DNA of 14,301 nt from Chloromonas sp. AAM2 (taxonomy: Eukaryota; Chlorophyta; Chlorophyceae; Chlamydomonadales; Chlamydomonadaceae), in contig QAXH01005365.1 in the NCBI GenBank assembly GCA_004335635.1, positions 1 to 14,301 of the forward strand. Reading direction: 5' to 3'. A program made the translations under genes and the position numbers. Of this stretch, positions 1-9,570 are shown piece by piece. The notes beneath the pieces were generated by a model, which saw nothing but the letters and a program-made list of their open reading frames with translations, ran no database searches and had not been told where the DNA came from. Position 1 is the first letter of the stretch. The number at the start of each line of letters is the position of its first letter.

Positions 1-97
1 GGCCACGCATGCAAGGCCACGCATGCAAGGCCACGCATGCCAGGCCACGCATGCCAGGCCACGTGTGCCAGGCCACGCATGCAAGGCCACGCATGCA
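1..97. repeat. 14-bp minisatellite, about 7 units, running off the left edge
   Basis: Seven head-to-tail copies of ggccacgcatgcMa (M = a or c) occupy positions 1-14, 15-28, 29-42, 43-56, 57-70, 71-84 and 85-97. The fifth carries cgtgtg instead of cgcatg. Each standard unit contains the palindrome GCATGC. The array begins at or before the window edge, so total copy number is unknown. It lies in the intron ending at 188. Open frames through it, with the motif GHACQATHARPRM, are an artefact of the repeat. Confidence 0.95.
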
Positions 98-188
98 GTC
101 GAAGCCACACAACGCAGACTTCCTTGTCTTGGCAGGAAAACACACGCCTTCCTTCCTGAACCGATGTGTGCTTTCTGTGCCGTTCCAG

Positions 189-3100
189 CGCATGGTGTCC
201 GCCAGCAGTCGCGGCAACGAACTGGGCAAATGGTTCACCGGCGTGGTGGTGCCCTTGGGGGAAGGGGAGCAGCTCGAGTTCTACCTGACCAACGGGCTGT
301 CGGGGGCGCAGGGCAAGGAGGATCGCCCGGGGGGCAGCAAGAGCGGGAACGCCGGCTCGGGGAACCTTGGGCTGTACGTGCTGCCAAGGGCAGGTGCGGG
401 GGTGGGCTGCTGGGGAAGAGGTGGGGCTGTGTGCGGGCCCAGTCAGTGTTGTGTCGTTGGAACAACACATGCAGGTGCGGGCTGTTTGTTGGGGAAAGGG
501 TGCGTGAGTCCGGGGGCGTGGGTCGCTGCTGTGGAGCTATGTCTTGGGCTATCGCAGGAGAAGTGAGGGGCCGAGGGAGAGTGTGTTGTCGTTGTCGTTG
601 TTGTTGTTGTTGTTGTTGTTGTCTTTTTACATTCGTGTCGATGCGCGCAATGCGCATATAATATATATATAATAACGTTGGAAGAGTGTTGTTGTTTTTC
701 CACGTCAGTTGTAATGTGCGCAATGCGCTCAAGGGATTTACCCCGCAACTCAGGTACAGCCCTGGGCATGTTGTCATGTGGGCGATGGATGGGTGGTGCT
801 GATGGTGAGCAGGGCACCAGCGGGTGTGGGAGGATGGAAAGGGAAAGCGTTCAGGTGCCAGGGGTTAGGTGGGATTGGCGGGGGTTGCCAGGGCCAGGGC
901 TGGGATGTGACGGTCAGAACATGTGGTGATGAGCATGTGCATGTGTGTGTGTCACCGGCTGTGTTGTCACGTGTGCTCATGTCTTCATGTGTGTTCCAAC
1001 GATTGGCAACTGGGTTGGGTTGGGGACACAAAAAAGAAGTTGTTTGCCAGTTCTGGGACAATTCCCAGAGCTGCCACTGGAGCCAGTGTGGCAACAGGGA
1101 AACCCCAGGGAAAGGGGACAGCTTCAGGGGATTGGGCTGTTATCGCCAGAGATGGTGCATTACTTCTTGGATCGTCAGTGCTGTGCTGTGGCTGCTAGAA
1201 CTGGCACATTGGGATGGGGTATAGAGACAAACCAATCCATCCAAAAAGCTTACAGTTCAATCAAGATGCACTGGTACATGATGAAGCACTGCCAGAACTG
1301 GGACAGGTGGCACGCAGTTCCCACACAAGTTCACATGGTGGGTCAATTAAATAAAAGCTGAATACCCTGCCGTCTGAAAACATCTCAAACACAGGTAATG
1401 TTCAAGCAGCAAAGCAACTTCAACCCCAATCAGTGCATATCTGAGTTCATAGCATCTGGAAGTTCATATCATCTGGAGTATGTCTGAGATGCCCCCAAAC
1501 AGCCTTACAATGTAACAATGTAACAATATCATCTGTTTATATCATCCCTTACAACACCTCGCAATCGCTACAACTGTGACTGTACTGTAACTGTACTGTA
1601 ACTGAATTGGCTCCATGTGTGTCATGTCCGCAGGCAGCTACAAGCTGTCCTGGGGCAGCACCCGCCCCTTCGCCCGGGGCGCCGAGCCGCGCTACATGCT
1701 CGTGTCGGACATTGACGGGACGATGATTGGGGAGCACGGCGATGCGGGGCAGTACGCCAGCAGCCGGCGGTTTCGGGACTACTGGGAGAGCGGGCCGGCC
1801 CTGGCAGGCAGCATCCTAGTCTACAACACTGGGAGAAGCGTGGGAGGGGTGAGTTGCTTGTACGTATTGCTGTGCGTGACATTACCATAACCATCCTGAG
1901 TATTCAGTCCACTCACGTCTGCTGGGTGCCCGAAGGCTTCGGGGCGACGGAACACCTCCACACCAGGAGTGACATCTACGAGGATGAGGGCAGCAGGGAG
2001 CTGTGGGAAAACCCAACCAATGCCGCTTAAATGGCTCACGAAGAAGACCTGGCAGGCTGGAAGCCTTGAAGCTCAGCCCTGCCTGTTGGTACTTGAAAGC
2101 TACTCCTCACGTGACACATTGATGTGTCACATGTCTCGCCCGCCCTGTGCGTGTTTTGCTGTTTCTTCAGGTCAAGGAGATGCTCAAGACGGTGCCCGAT
2201 GTGGCCACCCCTGACGCTATCATCGTGGCTGTGGGAACCAAGGTAGGAGACCAGACAAACTTTTGTGTGTATTCAGTGGTATTCAGTGGTATGTGATGTC
2301 AGGGAATGTGAGGGCAATGCAATCCTGTGTGTGGCAAGGGTGGGATGTGGGTGTGGGTGTTGGTTTGTTACGTTGGGTGTGTGAGTGTGGGTGGGTGGGT
2401 GTTGTGGATCATCATCACAGCTTGCGGGTGCTGCAGTCAAAGCATTGCAGGCGCTTTGAAGACGTCCACAGCACTCTGTGGGTCAAGGCGACGTGCTGCT
2501 GGTGGTGGTTCCGCTTGTCGCGATACTGAGGGTCGTACGCAACGCCCTCACAATCTCGGCCTTGCCGCACAGGTGTTTTTGAACATGGAGGAGGTGGGTC
2601 GCGCCCGCACCTCGGGGCTGAACTGGGTTGAGGACATGGAGTGGACCCACCAGCTGGACAAGGGATGGAACTTGAACGTGGTCAGGAAGCACGCCCGGCG
2701 GCTGCTTGACCAGTTCAGCAGCAGCGGACAGCTGTCGGTGGGTGGGGCAGGCAGGGCGGATGAAAGGCGATAAGCAGACAAGGAACTGAGTGAAGCAGGC
2801 AGCTTGACAAGGAAAGGCAAAGAACAACAAAGTCCGACAAACAATGGCGAGAGACCGGCCTGTCAACTGAGTTTGATTAGTATTTCTGGGGAGAAGGCAT
2901 GGGTAGGGCACGCCGCTTGCTGGCAGCCCCTGTGGATGCACTGCAAACTTTGGCTGTGGCTTGCCGTTGGGCTGGGCGTGCCGCGTCCAGGTCCGTTTCC
3001 TCGTCCAACATTGCGCGACCGTTCTCCGTCCGTTTCTTCGTCCGTTTTTCAGGTTCTTGACGACGGCAGTGAGCACCAGCACCGCTACAGCCTGAGTGCG

Positions 3101-4462
3101 GACGTGGCCATCGTGGACCAAGTGAAGCAGACCATGATCAATGAATGCACAAAGGAGGGGCTAGAGGTGAGTAACGACGCCGCCGTATAATTTCCAATTA
3201 CATCTTTGTTAAGTATGTAATTGGGCTGAATGGAGAGGAAAGAGGCGTGTGCTTGCACATCGGGCGCGTACCATGCAAAGAGAGCCAGCATCTGAGTTGT
3301 GTTGCAGCGCAATTCCGGACGGGCAACATGGCGGAGTGTCTCAGCCTGAAGAGCAGCTGTCTAGAAACGGAACTGTGCTATTATGCACGAGCATGTATTC
3401 GATAGTAAACAAGGTTCGCCAGAGCATCATCATTGTCTGTCCGATCCAAAAACAAAATATGTGCCGTCGTATTTTCTGTTCCTGTGCACGCGTCAATACG
3501 TTACTTTTCGTGACGTCTCCGTTACTATTTCTGTTTCTCAGGTGCGCGTGGTCGTGAGCGGCACGGGCGGCCATCGGTACGTCGACTGCGTGTCCATGGC
3601 AGCCGGCAAGGAGAAGGCGCTACAGGTACGTGTAGTTTCATTCAGTCATCCCACATGGCTGGTTGTGCAACCAGACGCATGAATCCAATTTCAAGAATTA
3701 CGCACCTGACATTCTGACAACCAGGAAAGCTCACTAGTGCTCACTGGTGAACAGGTTTAAAGCTTGCCTTCCCCGCAATGGAAGGGCTTATCTGTGCTAA
3801 TGCCGTACCCCAAATGTCGCGACTTGCAATCCCCTCGAACCACAGTTACCTGCCCAGGGAAACGGTCCAGGAATGTTGGATGCCAACAGTGCACACACCT
3901 TGCCAGACATCATCTCACTCATTGCATTCACGTGTCCGTTTCTTGCGTCTTTCAGTTTCTCCGTAACAAGTACGCCATCCCCGAGCACTATGTGGTGGCC
4001 GCCGGGGACAGCGGGAACGACATCCTCATGCTGGAAGGAGAGCACCCCTCCATTGTGGTGGGGAATGCGCAGGTGAGACTAAACCCTACACCCTGAAGTC
4101 CAAACCCTAAACCCTAGCCATACACTTCCTGAGCTTGCAGGCTGTCGCTGTGCGCCTCCACTGAAATCATGTGGTGCACTTTCCGCGCCTCTCCTCCTTC
4201 ATTTCTTAGCAGAAACAGACTCGTAATGTCCTTACTCAACAAGTTTGCTGTTCACCATTCCGTTTCAATTCATCACGCTCATTACTCACCGTTCTTTTCC
4301 TGCCCATGTTGTCACTCATTTCTCACGTTGTGCGTGTTTGTTCTTTAGGCCGAGCTGTTGTCGTGGCTGGTGAAGCAGCCCCAGGACGGGAAGGTGCTGC
4401 TTGCAGACGCCTTCTACGCCGATGGAATCATGGAGGGACTGGCCAGGCATGGACTCTTCTGA
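189..4462 (+). CDS. Sucrose-6-phosphate phosphatase family HAD hydrolase, 5'-partial, 8 exons
   Basis: Exons are 189-393, 1634-1848, 2171-2242, 2573-2737, 3053-3166, 3542-3625, 3956-4072 and 4349-4462 (TGA 4460-4462). Each junction is GT-AG and keeps frame, giving 361 residues; every visible junction is phase 0 except the first (phase 1). The start codon lies upstream, because exon 189 follows a clear acceptor (ctgtgccgttccag). The HAD motifs are all present: DIDGT (D94, D96), NTGRS (T134), K280 in AAGKEKAL and GDSGND (302-307). The motifs VAVGTK, the cap element LDKGWNLNVV, HRYSL and NAQAELLSWL match the sucrose-phosphate phosphatase family. The family hydrolyses sucrose-6F-phosphate to sucrose with Mg2+, normally in the cytosol. 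The protein ends just after the HAD core, as in short cyanobacterial enzymes, so the C-terminal extension of land-plant SPPs is absent. Substrate is inferred from family; a related sugar phosphate is possible. Confidence 0.92.
585..623. repeat. GTT trinucleotide microsatellite
   Basis: Eight perfect GTT units (597-620) are preceded by alternating GTT/GTC units and followed by GTC. It is intronic. On the reverse strand it produces poly-Gln or poly-Thr open frames that should not be taken as genes. Confidence 0.95.
654..675. repeat. AT-rich dinucleotide tract
   Basis: A short, mostly alternating AT run (atataatatatatataataa) inside the first intron, flanked on the left by gcgcgcaatgcgc. It is intronic and of low complexity. 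Confidence 0.8.
4079..4119. repeat. Interstitial telomere-like repeat in the last intron of the phosphatase gene
   Basis: Degenerate plant-type CCCTAAA units (ctaaaccctacaccctga, then caaaccctaaaccctagc) begin six bases after the donor at 4073. The C-rich strand is the transcribed (+) strand. It lies inside an intron, so it is not a chromosome end. Confidence 0.85.
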
Positions 4463-6672
4463 ACGGCCTGGCTGCACATGCACGGGCTGAACATGCATGG
4501 GCCAAGAGCTCCACAATATGCAGTTGAGCTTTGCGCCAGGTGCAATGTCTCAGACTGTCCTATTCGTAGGCTGTCCCACAGGCGAGGGGAGGAGGAACCG
4601 TTTGCGTGAACACAACTCCAGCGGTCAAGGTGTGAAAACGTCTGGAGAAACGTCTGGAGGTCGTGAGCTGACAGGAGGTGATCCGGCAGTTTCGTAGTGA
4701 CACAGCTGTATTCAGCACTGAGGAACTCAGGGTCTTTATTACAACCAGATCGCGTGACATCACGGGGAGGAAACAGTCAAAGGTGGTTACAGTAACGTGT
4801 ACAGGAAAGGGTGGGACGGCTACCGCCAGGCATGCACACAGCTGCCGGGGGTGTTTACTGACATGCACGGGGAAAAAGGCATCACACACCACCTGTCCCA
4901 GAACTGGGAGTCACACAACAGCTGTCCCATCTTCTTTGTGTGGGTGTTTGCCCTGTTTTTTCGGGGGGGGGGAAAGTTACCTGAGGTTGAGGATGGCGGG
5001 TGTGTGTTGGCGTTGGACTGAGAGGGTCCGAATAGGAACTCATGGGCCGCTTGACAGGGCTGCGTGGGTGTGGATGGTTTTCCACACCATTCATGGCGGT
5101 CACACCTTCTTGTTCGTTGATTGTTGAGACACACACAAGGCTGGCCCCCAAGGCTGCTATTGTGTGGTTTGTGGGAGTGTGAGGTGTGTGCACGTGCATG
5201 GACCACCTGGTATCCAGTCTCAGAAGCCATTTGTCCATTTGGTGGTGTCAGGCTGTGTTTGTGTCGGTGCGTGTCCATTCAGTGTGGGTTTAGACGTCGC
5301 TTGTGTGGTCAGGATACATGTGCATTATGAGTGTTTTTCAGTTTCAACCGTTTGTGGTGGTTTCTTTGGCATGGTGGGTGGACGATGAGTGCACATTGAT
5401 AGAGGCGTGCTTTCGAGAGGTTAGTGGCACTTGGTGGTGTGGATTGAAAGGGCGTGAATGTGCTCAGAATTCTTTGACCCCTCTCACTCCTTTGTCATCG
5501 TTCCCTGAAATCACGTGTGCTTTTTTCTACCATGTGGCGCACTGGGGCACATGCGATATCTGGGGTGGGTGAGGCGTGCCACATGTCGGGTAACAGCCCC
5601 ATGTGATGACAGCACAGCCCAACTGACTGGTTCATGTCCGTAACGACTTTGGAAATTGACTTGTTCCATGTTGATTTCCCTGCATTTCTCAGCCGTGGTA
5701 GAACTATCATCTTGCTCTTCGGCTCGTTATGCTCTTCTTCTCCAACATGGAACGATTCATGCTTCCATGCACGTGAGGGTCATCTGTGATGCCGTGTCCG
5801 TTTCTTGCAAGCTGAGCAAGTTTTGCATTGAACAAGTCATCACACACAGCGTGCTGCCGAGGGCCTTTGGGCTGCACTTGTTTGCACTTCGCAACATCGT
5901 GTTTGGGCTTCACATGACACTTGAAGGAAGGAAGACATGTTTTGACTCAGACTGTGGGAAAGGGCGGCGCAACATCGTCTGCAAAGGCATGGAGAGGCGC
6001 CTGCACGTAAACAAGTAGCACAGGAAGGACTGCAAATACACCCAGCCCGTGTCACATCAAGACACGGGGATGAACATGCACAGCTTGCATTCCTGTTGAT
6101 TAAGCTCTCGGTCAGACTGGCGCATACTGCACGACGAAAACAGGTGCTCTTGGAACGGGACAAGGGTTCCCTTTGCATGCGTTTCGTGAAGAAGAAACGT
6201 CCCACATGTGAACCATGTGCATGCACTGAATCTCACACTCAGCAATCTCTGCCCAACCGTACATGCCAGATCAAGATTGCAGCAAAAGTGCAGTACGAAG
6301 TCTCTTCATCATGTTGCCTTGCACATAGTGCCTGGGAGGGCAAAAGGAGTCCAAACCCACTTTCAGCGGATTTGGCGAGCAAAAACAAGGAATAAAAGCA
6401 AAGACAACGCAGGCACCCTCTTAGCGCCACCAAGCCGGGTTCTTGTGAACCTCAAGCGCACGTCATGTCTGGCTGATGTCTCATCAACAGTCAATACTAC
6501 TCAGCGGCCACGACCTCAGGCAATTGTATGCAGCCCACACGGGCTGTGCCCAGGCCTCTGGCACGAAACTAGCAAGGTGTGGTAGTGATGCGCCCGCAGT
6601 CAACTCTGCGGTCCAGCTTAGTGATGGACATGCATCGACTTTGTGTAGTTCAGAGATACCCATACAAGCGTC
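4463..6672. other. 2.2-kb region between two convergent stop codons, no supported gene
   Basis: This lies between the TGA of the phosphatase gene (+) and the TGA of the coiled-coil gene (-), and presumably holds both 3' UTRs. Open frames here are short and low in GC bias and show no recognisable protein. The longest, 5656-6018 on +, looks like chance. Visible items are a G10 homopolymer at 4963-4972, T/G-rich sequence (about 5120-5440), AATAAA on + at 6391-6396, and TGTAATAAA on the minus strand at 4735-4743. I saw no tRNA or transposon ends. Confidence 0.75.
4735..4743 (-). promoter_or_regulatory. Possible polyadenylation signal on the minus strand (TGTAATAAA)
   Basis: The minus strand reads TGTAATAAA, in which the chlorophyte-type signal TGTAA overlaps the canonical AATAAA. 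A second minus-strand TGTAA lies at about 4786-4790. I saw no TGTAA in either orientation closer to the stop of the minus-strand gene at 6673. If used, this would imply a 3' UTR near 1.9 kb that overlaps the phosphatase 3' UTR. The motif is short and may be chance. Confidence 0.2.
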
Positions 6673-9570
6673 TCATCGCCGAGCCTTGTCCGCTGTGCGC
6701 GGCGCGAACGACCGGAAGCCCGCGCCCAGTGTCGTGAGCTTTGACGGTGGCGGACGTTGCATGGCACCCGAGAGACTTGCCAGGAAACCCGGGTTTAAGG
6801 ACACGCTTCGCGCTGCTGCTGCGGACCTCGCTGCTGCTGCCGTCTGGCCTGTAAGCGGCCTTGCCTGCTCAGACGCAAACGGCGAGCAATCCTGTTGCGA
6901 CACGTCACCAAAAGGCGCACCGCAAGTGCCGGAAGGTGATTGATGCATGGCGGCGCCAGGGCTAGTGTGCTGGCTGCTGCTGCGTGCCAATGGTGGTGAT
7001 GTTCCGAGGCCGGCAGCTGTGCTGCTTGCCCGGCTGTGGCTAGACCACATGCCAGTGCTGGCTGGGGCGGTGTGTGGGGGCAAAAGACCCCCGTAGGGCT
7101 GCTGCTGCAGCTGCTGCTGGCTGGAGCTAGAGCCAGAGTTCGAGTACAGCAACGGTGTGGACTGCTGCTGCTGCTCCAGTGGCTGCTGCTGCTGCTGGTC
7201 AGCTGCGTTGGTGGACTGCTGGGTGGGTGACAGGGTCAGGTGATCTCGGTAGCCATCCCAGGCGCTAGGCAGCTGCGCCTGCTGCTGGCCGGCTGTGCTG
7301 ACGCTGGTGCTGGGCCGGCGGGGCTGTGGCAGCTGACTGGCAGGCTGCTGAGATGAAGCACTCGTGGACGGGCGCCGGGCATAGGCCCCGTCCGTGCTCT
7401 GATTGGCCCCTGATACACTCCCGCTCAGCCTCTCTCCTGTCAGATGCTGGCGAGCCGCCGGTGACTGTGGGGGCCCATCCCCACTCGCAGCTGCTACGGC
7501 AGCGTCCTGATGGATGTTCTGCACTACAGGTTCCTCTGCTGATGTCTTAGCACCAGCGCTTCCCGCCCTGCTGCCACCAGCGCTGCCAGCAGCGGCAGCT
7601 GGCTGCTCCTGCACCAGCTGGCCTGGCAGCGAGCCACTGCTGCCCGGCTGCGATCCGTTCCAGCTGGCCCCACTGCCCTGCACCTGTGGCATCTGGCTGG
7701 CACTGCCTGGCAACTGGCCACTGCCCTGCCTGAAACTACCCGGCACACCGCTACCTCCACTCCTCGGCCTGATGGCCTCATCCTCATCTCCGACCATCAG
7801 GGGCTGGTAACTGCCCTGAGAAAACGAACGAGTCACGCTGCCGTCCACAGACGCTGCGGGACGGGCACTGCTACACCCACTGGGTGTTGCTCCGCTTGAA
7901 TCCACTGCTAACCCCGCCCCTCGTCCCGTCACATCACCCGGGCGTGCAGCGGTTCCCGCACCGCCGGATTCACCAACTCCCGCTGGTGCCGGAGCAGTTG
8001 CAGCTGGTGGCTGCCGGCTGCCAGCTGGCAGTGCGGGATCGGCGGAATCAACGGCGGAGGCAGCGATCGGGGAAGAGGAGGAGAAGGTGGTGGTGGGTGG
8101 GCTGAAGAGGAGCCGGCCTGTGGTTGCGGCGGTGGGGCCGGTGGTGGGGGTGGCAGGGGTGAAGCCGGTGGCTCGAGGGGGGATGCTGGAGCTGCTGGTT
8201 TCGACATGGGTATGCTGCATGCCGGTCACGTCTCGGCCCATGTGACCTGCATGGAACAGCCATACAGATATACATGTTTACATCAGGAAAACTGTGAACA
8301 GGCGCGGGATGGGGTGGGTGCCACCCCCCTTGTCCTTGACACGCCGGCTTGATTGCGCTGCTGCTCACGATTCCTCACGAGGTTGTGTTTATCCTCTATG
8401 CCTCAAACCGCAGTAGCAGGAAACATGGTGATGACGTATGGGCGCATGTTGTGTACGGCGCATGTTGCGTAGGGCGCATGTTGTGTGAGGACATCGGTAC
8501 AATGCCTTGTAAGTAATACACAGTTGAGTTAGGCCATCACAAACGCTAGGCACACTCTGTGCTACTTCATTTGCGTTGTACTGCTGCTCACCGCACACTT
8601 ACCAAAGAAGTTGCCAGCACCTCCGCCTGGCCCATGGTCCCGCGTCCCGCCACGTGAACCGCCCCGCACGCCCGTCCCCGCCCCTGTCGGCCCTTGATCC
8701 GACGTGCCCGGCCGAACACGATACGATCCCGGCCCCGCCCACGCCCCGTCCCCGCCCGGTCGCTTTCCCGGACTGCCCACCACCGGCTCCGACGGCAAAC
8801 TGCCTTTGAGAATATTCAGGTTCGACGGGACCTCAAAGAGGTTGTTGTTTCCTAACCACCAACCGCTGCTAGGCATGTCCCCGGTGACGGTTTCTGTCAG
8901 TTGGTGCGGGTGGCTGGGGCCGGGGGAGCCGGGGCAGGCGGGCTGTGCGGGGTTGGCGCGGGCGCGGGAGGGCGAGCCATGACGTCCTTCGGTGCTTGCA
9001 TGCACGGCCCTGGTCTCCGGAATCCCTGCATAGAAACAAAGCGGGCATGGGTGTGTGAAAGCCCAGTGACTTATCCTCTTCTGCATGCAATGAGATATGA
9101 AGGGGCAGGCAAGCGGCCATGGTAGTGATGCCACTTGAAGCTTTGGGTGAAAGATGACATAACTGTTGATTCACATATTCATTCGATTGGTTCGTCGAGA
9201 TTGTTGGACCGTGGAATGCCCGAGTGCAAGAAAGAGGAAAGGAGGCAAAAGTGTGATGAGCTGCGTGTCTCACTCTCACAGTCGCACTCTCACCTGTGAG
9301 AGCGGTTTGTGGGTGCATGGTAGTGTGACCGGGCGAGCCCGCACCCCTAGAGTCAGGCCTGAAACCGCCAGAAACCGAAGCGGCCCCCAGCCCACGTGAC
9401 TCAGGACGGGGTGAGGTGGGCGGTAGGTTGCTCCTGGATTCCGGGCGGGAGCGGGAGGGGGTTGCAGCCCCGGCCTGGGATGAGGCGTGCGAGTGGGCGT
9501 GGGTGGCGGGGTGCTGCTGGCGGGCTAGGCAGAGCTCATGGCGTTGGCGTTCCAACTGCACATGTGCATC
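6673..9570 (-). other. Low-complexity, probably disordered C-terminal tail
   Basis: Exons 9570-9345, 9025-8603 and 8246-6673 encode residues 388-1127. The first part has three RPESR/RPDSR repeats (about 9345-9470). The middle is Pro/Gly-rich. The last exon is Ser/Gln/Ala-rich with Q5, Q4 and QQQLQQQ runs (about 7085-7210) encoded mostly by CAG codons. It also has twin RRPSTS motifs (7303-7320 and about 7360-7377), which fit basophilic kinase consensus sites. The extreme C-terminus is Arg/Lys-rich (FRSFAPRTADKARR). Assignment as coding rests on three consecutive in-frame splice junctions (phases 0, 1 and 1) and a 1.57-kb open frame. The ATG at 8241-8239 could be an internal start, but it follows an acceptor whose phase matches the upstream exon, so splicing is preferred. 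Confidence 0.75.

Larger units (their letters stand above)
394..1633 (+). other. First visible intron of the phosphatase gene (1240 bp)
   Basis: It is bounded by CAG|GTGCGG and tgtccgcag|GC and is three to four times longer than the other introns of this gene. The two flanking exons join to read PRAGSYKLSWG without a gap in the domain, so no hidden exon is needed. It holds a GTT microsatellite (585-623), an AT-rich stretch (654-675), two copies of gcgcaatgcgc (near 645 and 720), G/T-rich sequence (about 770-960) and short direct repeats such as actgtactgtaactgtact near 1580. The region after the donor partly recurs at about 470-500 (caggtgcggg followed by ttggggaaag). I see no coding capacity. 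Confidence 0.8.
189..1696 (+). other. N-terminal beta-rich segment of the phosphatase, possible carbohydrate-binding module
   Basis: Residues 1-88 (exon 1 and the start of exon 2) precede the HAD nucleophile. Alternating hydrophobic stretches (WFTGVVVPL, LEFYLTNG, LGLYVLP, SYKLSWG) predict beta strands, with a Gly/Ser/Arg-rich loop at about residues 44-57. The order W...VVVP...LEFYLTNG...Y.L...G.YKLSWG resembles starch-binding modules of the CBM25/CBM53 type, in which a strand ending in TNG or TDG precedes a substrate-binding loop. The module's start probably lies in an upstream exon outside the window. The strand pattern is seen; the CBM assignment is inference. It could instead be a remnant of a larger sucrose-metabolism fusion or an unrelated beta domain. 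Confidence 0.4.

Noticed and set aside
235..817. Poly-Gln and poly-Thr open frames on the minus strand
   Set aside because: They arise from reading the GTT microsatellite and lie antisense to a real exon and inside an intron.
778..1361. Hidden coding exons inside the 1.24-kb intron
   Set aside because: The flanking exons already join in phase within one continuous beta-strand pattern, and translations in this region are Cys/Trp/Val-rich from G/T-rich DNA with no domain signal.
5656..6018. 120-codon open frame on + in the intergenic region
   Set aside because: No domain, no GC rise compared with its surroundings, no splice partner, and a His/Cys/Met-rich composition typical of chance frames.
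6476..6943. 155-codon open frame on + overlapping the end of the coiled-coil gene
   Set aside because: It lies mostly antisense to the Ser/Gln-rich last exon. Its Ala/Ser-rich translation reflects the CTG/CAG composition of the opposite strand and shows no recognisable domain.
6673..8241. A separate single-exon gene starting at the ATG at 8241
   Set aside because: The exon is preceded by an acceptor at 8247-8248 and its phase exactly matches the donor at 8602, joining FFG to HMGRDV. A spliced last exon is the simpler reading.
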